From an uncultured Christensenellaceae bacterium (GTDB taxonomy: Bacteria; Bacillota; Clostridia; Christensenellales; Christensenellaceae), in NCBI GenBank assembly GCA_934438035.1, contig CAKSBK010000074.1, positions 1-5,757 on the forward strand: a stretch of DNA of 5,757 bases. Direction: 5' to 3'. Of the stretch, positions 1-5,685 are shown piece by piece (within the stretch, counting starts at the first letter, position 1; every line of letters begins with the position of its first letter). The position numbers were made by a program, and so were the translations under genes. The notes under the pieces are model-generated. The model saw nothing but the letters and a program-made list of their open reading frames with translations. It was not told the DNA's origin and did not search any database.

Positions 1-171
1 GTTCAGCAGTGCGTCGCAAAGGGCTTGATAAAGGATTTCGAAGAGGGAAGAAAGACGGCGAGAATTTCCGAAACGATAAAAAGATTTGACCCCAAAGACA
101 ATGAGGTTTGGGATAAGAAATATAAGGCTGCTTTATCGGTTACGGGCTGGGCAGGCGGCCGGGAGGAATAA
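1..171 (+). CDS. Probable FGGY-family carbohydrate kinase, C-terminal end (partial)
   Basis: An open frame enters from the left edge and ends at TAA 169-171, leaving 56 residues. The tail contains a helix-like stretch (VAKGLIKDFEEGRKTA) followed by RFDPKDNEVWDKKYKAAL. This resembles the usual end of FGGY sugar kinases, where an F-x-P-D-x-x-N-x-x-Y/W-D-x-x-Y pattern follows the last helices of the ATP-binding domain. These enzymes phosphorylate sugars such as ribulose, xylulose, rhamnulose, fuculose or AI-2 in the cytoplasm. The active site and substrate-binding residues lie outside the window, so the substrate is unknown. The stop codon is four bases before the aldolase start, and the aldolase ribosome binding site lies inside this gene's last codons, so the two are probably translationally coupled. 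A kinase next to a class II aldolase is typical of fucose, rhamnose and related pathways, which supports the call. The family assignment rests on a short tail and is moderate. Confidence 0.6.
   Translation, partial: VQQCVAKGLIKDFEEGRKTARISETIKRFDPKDNEVWDKKYKAALSVTGWAGGREE
161..167 (+). promoter_or_regulatory. Ribosome binding site that fixes the aldolase start
   Basis: GGGAGGA lies eight bases before the ATG at 176 and inside the last codons of the kinase gene. It decides in favour of ATG 176 over the in-frame upstream ATG at 86, which has no comparable site and would add 30 residues unlike the family while overlapping the kinase. Confidence 0.85.
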
Positions 172-175
172 AACG

Positions 176-907
176 ATGGACAGGATTTTTGACAAATACA
201 AAAAGCAGGTTGATGAAATAATCGAGGTTTGCGCCAGAGACGGGCAGCTCGGTTACGGTCCGAGCGTCAGCGGCAACGTTTCATACAGAGTTGACGATGA
301 TTTTGTTATAGTAACGCCGACGAACGTGCCTAAAAGGCTTATGCGCCCGGAATATCTCTGCGCAGTGCGCTTAAACGGGGAAATTATTTACACCCCCGAG
401 GGAAAAAAGCCCACAGGAGAGCTTTTCATGCATCTGCACTGTTTGAGAAAAAGACCGGATATTAAAGCGGTTATGCATGCGCACCCGCCGATTTCAACGG
501 GTCTTTCAACTTCAAAGGAGGGAAAGGAGGCGCTTATGCTTCCGCTTATCCCGGAGGCGATGATGCAGCTCGGTCCCGTTGTTACGGTGCCTTACGCTAA
601 CCCGAATATGGAAGAGCTCGGATATATGATAGATCCGTACATGAATAAGTCTAACGCTTTTATGCTGGAAAACCACGGCGTATTGGTTTTAAGCCCGAAC
701 GGCGTTCTTGAGGTAATAGAATCGATACAGATACTTGAATCCATGGCGGAATCTATTGTTGCGGCACAGAGAATGGGCGGAAAACTGAAATGCCTTACGC
801 AGGAAGATATGAAGGGAATTGACGAGGTTATAAACCAGCTCGGCTGGAAGCTTCCGGGAGCTCCGGGAGAATACGGCAGTATTTCGGAGATTTTTACTCG
901 GAGGTAA
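176..907 (+). CDS. Class II aldolase/adducin-family sugar-phosphate aldolase
   Basis: This 243-residue cytoplasmic protein belongs to the zinc-dependent class II aldolase/epimerase fold, which includes L-fuculose- and L-rhamnulose-1-phosphate aldolases and L-ribulose-5-phosphate 4-epimerase. Visible family landmarks are SGN (32-34) and TPTN (47-50) of the phosphate pocket; PTGE (79-82), with E82 matching the catalytic acid (E73 of FucA); HAH (101-103), giving two zinc ligands; and ENHG (165-168), where H167 is the third. The FucA phosphate-binding serine pair is T80-G81 here. A glutamate at position 82 favours an aldolase over the AraD epimerase, which has aspartate there. The protein is somewhat longer than FucA because of a C-terminal tail after about residue 200. 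The likely reaction is cleavage of a ketose 1-phosphate to dihydroxyacetone phosphate and an aldehyde; the exact sugar is inferred only as whatever the adjacent kinase makes. The last codons (CGG AGG TAA) double as the ribosome binding site of the next gene, four bases downstream. Confidence 0.9.
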   Translation: MDRIFDKYKKQVDEIIEVCARDGQLGYGPSVSGNVSYRVDDDFVIVTPTNVPKRLMRPEYLCAVRLNGEIIYTPEGKKPTGELFMHLHCLRKRPDIKAVMHAHPPISTGLSTSKEGKEALMLPLIPEAMMQLGPVVTVPYANPNMEELGYMIDPYMNKSNAFMLENHGVLVLSPNGVLEVIESIQILESMAESIVAAQRMGGKLKCLTQEDMKGIDEVINQLGWKLPGAPGEYGSISEIFTRR

Positions 908-911
908 GCAA

Positions 912-2408
912 ATGAGTAACGAAGTTTTTTTACACCTGGAAAACATCAGTAAGACGTTCCCCGGAGTTAAGGCGCTCGACGGAATTAATCTTGAAATAAA
1001 AAAAGGCGAAGTTCACGCACTCGTAGGAGAAAACGGAGCGGGAAAATCTACGCTTATAAAAATACTTTCGGGAAATTATCAGCCTGATCCCGGGGCTAAA
1101 ATAATTATTGACGGAGAAGTATGCGTGAATCTCACGCCTATGTCCGCAATTTCTAAAGGCATTATAGTAATATATCAGGATTTCTCGCTTTTTCCCACGC
1201 TTACCGTTGCGGAGAATATTTCCATAAGCGGACAGCTTTCAAAAAAGGGGAAGCCCATAAGCTGGAAACAGATGAAAGCTCAGGCGCAAAAGGCGATTGA
1301 CGATTTAGGCGTCGATATTGATATTAACGATAATCTTGAAAGCCTTTCCATGGCAAGGCAGCAGCTTGTCGCAATAGCCAGAGCGCTTGCCTGCGACGCA
1401 AAGCTTATAGTAATGGACGAGCCTACCTCCACGCTTTCGAGCGGAGAAGTCGAGCTGCTGTTCGAAATAATAAAGAAATTGCAGAATAAAGGCATTTCCG
1501 TTCTGTTTGTAAGCCATAAGCTGGAAGAGCTTTTCAGAATATCGAGCATTTTTACCGTTATAAGAGACGGACAGTATATCGGAACATATCCGAGAGAGGA
1601 AATGGATAACGATAAGCTCATAAGCCTCATGGTAGGAAGAAAAGTAGAGTTTGTTCACCGAGGCGCGGAAAAGATCGGAGAAACGGTTCTCGAGGTAAAA
1701 AATCTTTCAAAATTCGGAAATTTCAAGGACGTTTCTTTCGAGCTTCATAAGGGCGAGATTATAGGAATTACGGGACTTGTCGGCGCAGGAAGAACGGAAG
1801 TCATTCAGGCAATCTGCGGAATAGACAAGGCGGACAGCGGTGAAATTCTTATAGACGGCAAAAAGGTAAGCATAAACAGCATGGGTGACGCCGTTAAAAA
1901 CGGAATAGGCTATGTTCCCGAAAGCAGGCTTACTGAGGGACTTGTTCTTACAAAATCCGCTTCCGACAATATTACAGTAACTTATCTTGACAAGCTTAAA
2001 AATAAAGCGGGGCTCATAAGCCTTAAAAAGAAGGACAAGAGCGCGGAAGAATGGATAGAAAAGCTTAATATTAAGCCGGGCTATGCGGACATGGCGGCGC
2101 AGAAATTCTCAGGAGGCAATCAGCAGAGAATAGTAATAGCTAAATGGCTTGCCACTGACCCCAAAATTCTCATAGTCGACGAACCGACGAACGGTATAGA
2201 CGTCGGCGCAAAAGATGAAATTCATAAGCTTTTAAGAGAGCTTGCGTCAAACGGCATGGGCATTATAATGATATCCTCCGAGCTTCCGGAGGTGCTTGCG
2301 ATAAGCGACAAAGTTCTTGTTATGAGAAGAGGAAGAATAAACGCCGTTTTAGACGGCGAAACGGCTACGCAGGAAACGATTATGAACGCCGCAATTTTAA
2401 AGGCATGA
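912..2408 (+). CDS. Sugar ABC importer ATPase with two nucleotide-binding domains (RbsA/LsrA type)
   Basis: This 498-residue protein is the full length of the CUT2-family ATPase that powers import of ribose, xylose, galactose, rhamnose or AI-2. The first cassette has Walker A GENGAGKST (39-47), the Q-loop in YQD (Q89), a degenerate signature LSMARQQ (145-151), Walker B LIVMDEPTS (165-173) and the switch histidine H202. The second has the lysine-less Walker A GLVGAGRTE (288-296), signature FSGGNQQ (399-405), Walker B ILIVDEPTNGID (419-430) and SSELPE (455-460) in place of the switch histidine. Such asymmetry, with one canonical and one altered ATP site, is normal for this family. The LSMxxQQLV form of the first signature is like that I recall in rhamnose-type importers, a weak hint about substrate. 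The start follows GGAGGT with six bases of spacing. The gene sits four bases after the aldolase and 25 bases before the first permease, so all are likely on one transcript. The protein works at the inner face of the membrane with the two permeases. Confidence 0.96.
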   Translation: MSNEVFLHLENISKTFPGVKALDGINLEIKKGEVHALVGENGAGKSTLIKILSGNYQPDPGAKIIIDGEVCVNLTPMSAISKGIIVIYQDFSLFPTLTVAENISISGQLSKKGKPISWKQMKAQAQKAIDDLGVDIDINDNLESLSMARQQLVAIARALACDAKLIVMDEPTSTLSSGEVELLFEIIKKLQNKGISVLFVSHKLEELFRISSIFTVIRDGQYIGTYPREEMDNDKLISLMVGRKVEFVHRGAEKIGETVLEVKNLSKFGNFKDVSFELHKGEIIGITGLVGAGRTEVIQAICGIDKADSGEILIDGKKVSINSMGDAVKNGIGYVPESRLTEGLVLTKSASDNITVTYLDKLKNKAGLISLKKKDKSAEEWIEKLNIKPGYADMAAQKFSGGNQQRIVIAKWLATDPKILIVDEPTNGIDVGAKDEIHKLLRELASNGMGIIMISSELPEVLAISDKVLVMRRGRINAVLDGETATQETIMNAAILKA

Positions 2409-2433
2409 GCGATTTGAGAGAGGAGAGAAACTT

Positions 2434-3432
2434 ATGAAACGCTTTTTAAAGAGCAGAGAGATGGGTCTCGTAATACTTGTCGTCGTGCTGATGGTGGCGA
2501 TAACGATAGTTAACAGCTCTTTTGTTTCTGCAAGTAATATAATGAACGTTCTTAAGGGCAACGTAATTTTGGCAATCGTTGCGGTGGGAATGTTAATGGT
2601 AATGATAACGGGAGGTATCGATACCTCTGTCGGAGGAATAATTTCCGTAAGCACGCTCGTGGTAGGAAACTTCATGGTTACCTACACGGGGAACCCGTTT
2701 TTGGCTTATATCATAGGAATTGCGGTAGGCACTGCAATCGGAGCTGTAAACGGGCTTTTGATAGCGTTTTTGGAAATACCGCCCATTGTTGCGACGCTCG
2801 GCGTATACAGCATAATAAGCGGACTTACAAGCTATATAACAAGAGGCTCTTATGTAAATAACCTTCCCTCCGAGTTTACTGATTTCGGAAAGACGACGTT
2901 TTTAAACATTTTTCCGGACGGAAACGGCGGAACGGTGGGAATACCGATTCAAATGCTTTTCCTTGTGGCGGTTCTTGCGCTTGCGTATTTCATACTTAAA
3001 TATACAAGAATAGGAAGAGGCATATTCGCAATAGGCGGAAATCCGCTTTCCGCAAAGAGAATAGGCTACAGCGCAAAAAAGATACTTGTGTTTGTATATG
3101 CGCTTAACGGCTTTATATGCGGTGTTGCAGCGGTAACGCATATTTCCATGATGAGACAGGTTGACCCGAATGCGTTTGTGGGCTTTGACATGAAAACCAT
3201 AGGCGCGGTTATACTCGGCGGCGTTAACGTTATGGGCGGAGACGGTACGCTTACGGGCACCATGCTCGGCGTTGCGCTGTTCGCAATAATCAATAACGGG
3301 CTTACGCTTATGCAGGTATCCACATATTGGCAGAAGATAATTCTCGGCGTGATTATGGTTATATCCATCTGCTTTGTAATTATACAAAAGAGACGTGCGG
3401 GTCATAAACTCGTGAAGGTCGATATAGATTGA
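2434..3432 (+). CDS. Sugar ABC importer permease, first subunit (RbsC/LsrC-like)
   Basis: A 332-residue, strongly hydrophobic protein with about eight to ten membrane segments, of the binding-protein-dependent transport family 2 (RbsC, XylH, MglC, LsrC/D). Landmarks are GGIDTSVGG (60-68), matching the family's GGIDLSVGS; NGLLIAFLEIPPIVATLG (106-123), matching the N-G-L-x-V-x-x-x-x-x-P-P-x-I-A-T-L-G region; AIGGNPLSAKRIGY (199-212), the cytoplasmic coupling loop that contacts the ATPase; and AVILGGVNVMGGDGTLTGT (258-276). It starts at ATG 2434 after GAGAGGAGA, with the charged end MKRFLKSREMG before the first membrane helix. The basic C-terminal tail (from about residue 318) is probably cytoplasmic. 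It lies 25 bases after the ATPase and 20 bases before a second, divergent permease gene. The channel is therefore probably a heterodimer, as in Lsr and rhamnose systems, rather than the RbsC homodimer. Substrate is not deducible from the permease. Confidence 0.94.
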   Translation: MKRFLKSREMGLVILVVVLMVAITIVNSSFVSASNIMNVLKGNVILAIVAVGMLMVMITGGIDTSVGGIISVSTLVVGNFMVTYTGNPFLAYIIGIAVGTAIGAVNGLLIAFLEIPPIVATLGVYSIISGLTSYITRGSYVNNLPSEFTDFGKTTFLNIFPDGNGGTVGIPIQMLFLVAVLALAYFILKYTRIGRGIFAIGGNPLSAKRIGYSAKKILVFVYALNGFICGVAAVTHISMMRQVDPNAFVGFDMKTIGAVILGGVNVMGGDGTLTGTMLGVALFAIINNGLTLMQVSTYWQKIILGVIMVISICFVIIQKRRAGHKLVKVDID

Positions 3433-3434
3433 TC

Positions 3435-3443
3435 GGGGAGGAG
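3435..3443 (+). promoter_or_regulatory. Ribosome binding site of the second permease
   Basis: GGGGAGGAG ends nine bases before ATG 3453. It supports that ATG over the in-frame TTG at 3429, because starting at 3429 would put this site inside the coding region and add an out-of-family charged leader. Confidence 0.8.
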
Positions 3444-3452
3444 CACAGAAAT

Positions 3453-4439
3453 ATGTTTAAGAAAAATCCTAAAGAGTGGATATTATTCGGTGTATTCATA
3501 ATAGTCTTTGCGGTAATGACTGCGCTTTCGCCGTCGAGATTTTTAAGCGGAACAAACCTTCAGTCAATGGTATTTCAGCTGCCGGAGTTCGGACTGTTTG
3601 CTCTTGCCATGACGGTTACCATACTTACGGGCGGAATAAACCTTTCGGTTATAACGTCGGGAACCATGGGCAGCATACTTGCGGCAACGGTTATGAGCAC
3701 GATGTATAAAAGCGGGGCGGATCCCACCGTTACGATAGCGCTTGCGATACTGGTAGCGATAGTGTCCTCCTGCGCTGCGGGTGCGATAAACGGAATATTG
3801 GTTTCATATGTGGGCGCGCCCGCAATGATGGCGACGCTCGGAACGTCGACGCTTTTTGAGGGAATAGGTCTTCTTATTTCAAAGGGCAATTCAATTTCGG
3901 GCTTTCCAACGGAGTTCTTCTGGTTTGGAAACGGCACGATTATAGGCATACCCGTGCCGATGATAATATTCGTGATAATTGCGGTTATTACATTTATTCT
4001 CTTAGAGCATACAAAGTGGGGTCAGTCGGTTTATATGGTCGGCTGCAACCCGACGGCGGCAAAGTTTTCGGGAATAAACGTAGGAAGCGTAATGCTGAGG
4101 GTATATATTTATTCCGGCTTCCTCGGAGGTATAGCTACGATAATAATGATGTCAAGATATAACTCCGCAAGAATAGACTACGGCTCTTCGTATCTTATGC
4201 AGACGGTTACGGCGGCTGTTTTGGGCGGCGTTGCGATTACGGGCGGCTACGGCAAGGTTATAGGCGTTGTTTTGGCGGTTCTGACGCTGCAGAGCATATC
4301 GAGCGGTCTTAACATAGTCGGAGTTGATACTAACTTAAGCACGGTAATAACGGGTCTTTTACTTATCGGAGTGCTTGCGATAAATTTCATAAGCGCAATG
4401 ACCGCTTCTAAGAAAAAGACTGCGGCGAAACAAAAATAA
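3453..4439 (+). CDS. Sugar ABC importer permease, second subunit (LsrD-like)
   Basis: A 328-residue integral membrane protein of the same family as the preceding permease but clearly divergent from it. Landmarks are GGINLSVITSG (60-70), in which N63 replaces the usual aspartate and ITSG replaces the usual GS; NGILVSYVGAPAMMATLGT (113-131); the coupling loop VGCNPTAAKFSGINV (196-210); and AVLGGVAITGGYGKVIG (255-271). The N-terminus (MFKKNPKEW) is short and basic and is followed by the first helix. The C-terminal tail is lysine- and alanine-rich (SKKKTAAKQK) and probably cytoplasmic. Paired with the first permease it should form the membrane channel energised by the ATPase at 912-2408. Its isoleucine codons are mostly ATA (29 of 38 by hand count), in sharp contrast to the binding-protein gene that follows. 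It is separated from that gene by 88 bases, the first sizeable gap in the operon. The family call is firm; the substrate is open. Confidence 0.93.
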   Translation: MFKKNPKEWILFGVFIIVFAVMTALSPSRFLSGTNLQSMVFQLPEFGLFALAMTVTILTGGINLSVITSGTMGSILAATVMSTMYKSGADPTVTIALAILVAIVSSCAAGAINGILVSYVGAPAMMATLGTSTLFEGIGLLISKGNSISGFPTEFFWFGNGTIIGIPVPMIIFVIIAVITFILLEHTKWGQSVYMVGCNPTAAKFSGINVGSVMLRVYIYSGFLGGIATIIMMSRYNSARIDYGSSYLMQTVTAAVLGGVAITGGYGKVIGVVLAVLTLQSISSGLNIVGVDTNLSTVITGLLLIGVLAINFISAMTASKKKTAAKQK

Positions 4440-4451
4440 AATGATTTCAGT

Positions 4452-4467
4452 TTACCTTTAAGGGTAA
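4452..4467 (+). repeat. 16-bp imperfect palindrome, possible operator
   Basis: TTACCTTTAAGGGTAA reads the same on both strands except at one symmetric base pair (7 of 8 half-site pairs match), centred between 4459 and 4460. It lies just after the second permease. It could be a regulator binding site or a weak RNA hairpin. No convincing promoter hexamers accompany it and no second copy was noticed in the window, so function is speculative. Confidence 0.4.
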
Positions 4468-4472
4468 TTAAA

Positions 4473-4493
4473 CGTCCGTTGGAGGAATGGACG
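4473..4493 (+). other. Intercistronic RNA hairpin with GGAGG loop
   Basis: CGTCCGTT (4473-4480) can pair with AATGGACG (4486-4493) to form an 8-bp stem with one G-U pair, closing a five-base loop that is exactly GGAGG. No U-tract follows, so it does not look like a terminator. It lies between the permease genes and the binding-protein gene, where hairpins often mark RNA processing or protect a more abundant downstream message. It may therefore help raise binding-protein expression relative to the permeases. The pairing is seen directly; the role is inference. Confidence 0.5.
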
Positions 4494-4514
4494 GGATATT
4501 AATAAAAACAAAAC

Positions 4515-4521
4515 AAAGGAG
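4515..4521 (+). promoter_or_regulatory. Ribosome binding site of the binding-protein gene
   Basis: AAAGGAG sits six bases before ATG 4528 in an A-rich, probably unstructured stretch (4500-4527), a favourable setting for strong translation. It is distinct from the GGAGG in the hairpin loop at 4481-4485, which is too far from this start to serve it. Confidence 0.85.
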
Positions 4522-4527
4522 AAAATT

Positions 4528-5571
4528 ATGAAAAAGGTAATTTGCATGGTATTAGCAGTATTAATGAGCCTTGTTCTTATAGTAGGCTGCGCTCAGACGA
4601 CAACAAACCCCGAGAATACTCCCGGAACGACAGATAATCAGGGCGGTTCACAGGACGCAAAGAAGTGGAATATCGCAGTTGTTCCCAAGCAGGTAGGCAA
4701 TACCTACTTTGAAGCTGCAAGAGCCGGCGTTGATAAGGCGGGCGAAGAGCTCGGCGTAAACGCTCAGTTCGTAGGCCCCAACGCCGCTGACGCTGCGGAG
4801 CAGGTTTCCGTTATTCAGGACCTTATAAGCCAGGGCGTTGACGCTATCTGCGTTTCCGCTAACGACGCAGATTCTCTTACTCCCGTACTTACGCAGGCTA
4901 AGCAGAAGGGCATTGTCGTTATTGACTGGGATTCTCCCGCAGACCCGAGCATTGTTGACCTTTCCGTTAAGGAAATTGATTACAAGCAGTTCGCAGAGGA
5001 AAACTGGGATCAGCTCGTAAAATACATGGGAACTGACGAGGGCGAGTATGCTATTCTTACCTCTACTCTTACCGCAGGAACCTGCAACGAATGGATTAAG
5101 TTCGGTGAGGAATACGCTGCAGAAAAGTACCCCAACTTAAAGCTTGTAACCGACCCCGTATGCACAAACGAGTCCGTTCAGGAAGCTTACACAAAGACTC
5201 TTGACCTTCTTACAACTTACCCCAACCTTAAGGGTATCATCGGCTTTAGCTCTCCCGCTCCTATCGGCGCAGGTCAGGCAATTTCCGAGCAGGGCAAGAA
5301 CGACGCTATTGCTCTTGTAGGTACCGCTTTACCTAACGACGCTAACGAGTATCTCCACGAGGGTGCGATCGACGCAGCTCTTCTCTGGGAACCCGCAAAG
5401 CTCGGCTACCTCACGGTATCTCTTGCTAAATACCTCCTTGAGGGTGGCACTCTTGCCGAAGAAATCGATGCGCCCGGTTATGGCAAGGTTACCGTTGAAG
5501 ATTCCAAAAACGTTATTCTCGGCAAGCCTTCTATCTTCACCGCGGAGAACGTTGACGACTTCAACTTCTAA
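4528..5571 (+). CDS. Sugar-binding lipoprotein of an ABC importer (LsrB/RhaS-like)
   Basis: A 347-residue periplasmic-binding-protein-fold lipoprotein that would capture the substrate outside the cell and deliver it to the two permeases. Residues 1-20 form a signal peptide (MKK, hydrophobic core, IVG) with a lipobox ending at C21. Residues 22-45 are a T/N/P/G/Q-rich tether. The mature domain starts at KWNIAVVPKQVG (46-57). VPK, the QGVDAICVSAND stretch (102-113) and IDWDSP (132-137) match the LsrB/RhaS branch, where sequences such as FIPKLVG, NAIIVSA and LTWDSD are typical. K54 and D135 align with two LsrB ligand contacts (K35, D116), but the other four AI-2 contacts differ (T185, C186, F240, S242). 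An AI-2 role is therefore unlikely and a sugar more probable. Codon use differs from the neighbours: only 2 of 21 isoleucines use ATA and AAC/TAC are favoured, which suggests high expression. The gene follows two dyad elements and is followed by an intrinsic terminator. Confidence 0.93.
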   Translation: MKKVICMVLAVLMSLVLIVGCAQTTTNPENTPGTTDNQGGSQDAKKWNIAVVPKQVGNTYFEAARAGVDKAGEELGVNAQFVGPNAADAAEQVSVIQDLISQGVDAICVSANDADSLTPVLTQAKQKGIVVIDWDSPADPSIVDLSVKEIDYKQFAEENWDQLVKYMGTDEGEYAILTSTLTAGTCNEWIKFGEEYAAEKYPNLKLVTDPVCTNESVQEAYTKTLDLLTTYPNLKGIIGFSSPAPIGAGQAISEQGKNDAIALVGTALPNDANEYLHEGAIDAALLWEPAKLGYLTVSLAKYLLEGGTLAEEIDAPGYGKVTVEDSKNVILGKPSIFTAENVDDFNF

Positions 5572-5617
5572 AAAGATTTAGATTTATTGCTGTTTTTCCT
5601 CCGCAGCATAAGGGATT

Positions 5618-5656
5618 GGAGACCCGGCATAGCTATTAGGCTGCGCCGGGTCTTTT
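5618..5656 (+). terminator. Intrinsic terminator after the binding-protein gene
   Basis: GACCCGGC (5621-5628) pairs perfectly with GCCGGGTC (5645-5652). After one mismatch the stem continues with four more pairs (5630-5633 with 5640-5643, one of them G-U) closing a six-base loop, TATTAG. A short run of four T follows (5653-5656), itself able to pair with GGA upstream. The GC-rich stem plus T-tract is a classic Rho-independent terminator. Because the next gene begins only about 30 bases later with no obvious promoter in between, it may act as a partial terminator that lowers downstream expression. Confidence 0.85.
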
Positions 5657-5685
5657 AAAAAACAAAAATAAGAGGTAAGTGAAAA

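Noticed and set aside
86..175. Upstream in-frame ATG at 86 extending the aldolase by 30 residues
   Set aside because: The extension overlaps the kinase tail in another frame, has no ribosome binding site, and is an arginine-rich sequence unlike the family; ATG 176 has a strong site.
176..196. Similarity between the aldolase start (ATGGACAGGATTTT) and 4487-4500 (ATGGACGGGATATT), each near GGAGGA
   Set aside because: Only 12 of 14 bases match, spacing to GGAGGA differs and similarity stops at once; chance is the simpler explanation.
689..946. Antisense open frame opposite the aldolase end; similar antisense frames at 1280-1658, 2397-2675, 2902-3405 and 3575-3949
   Set aside because: They lie inside well-supported genes, have no recognisable domains or start signals, and look like shadows of biased codon use.
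1773..1799. Missing Walker A lysine in the second ATPase cassette and degenerate first signature (LSMARQQ)
   Set aside because: Both are usual in RbsA/LsrA-type double-cassette ATPases and do not indicate a broken gene.
3429..3452. TTG start at 3429 for the second permease
   Set aside because: ATG 3453 is preceded by GGGGAGGAG at good spacing, and the extra residues simply translate that site.
4440..4527. Internal promoter for the binding-protein gene
   Set aside because: TTTACC (4451) and TTGGAG (4479) are weak -35 candidates, and no -10 with acceptable match and spacing follows (TAATAA at 4500 is only 15 bases after TTGGAG).
4487..4531. 14-codon open frame (MDGILIKTKQRRKL) overlapping the binding-protein start by ATGA
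   Set aside because: The GGAGG before it is only one base from its ATG, too close for normal initiation, and it is locked in the hairpin; not supported as a gene, though mentioned with the hairpin.
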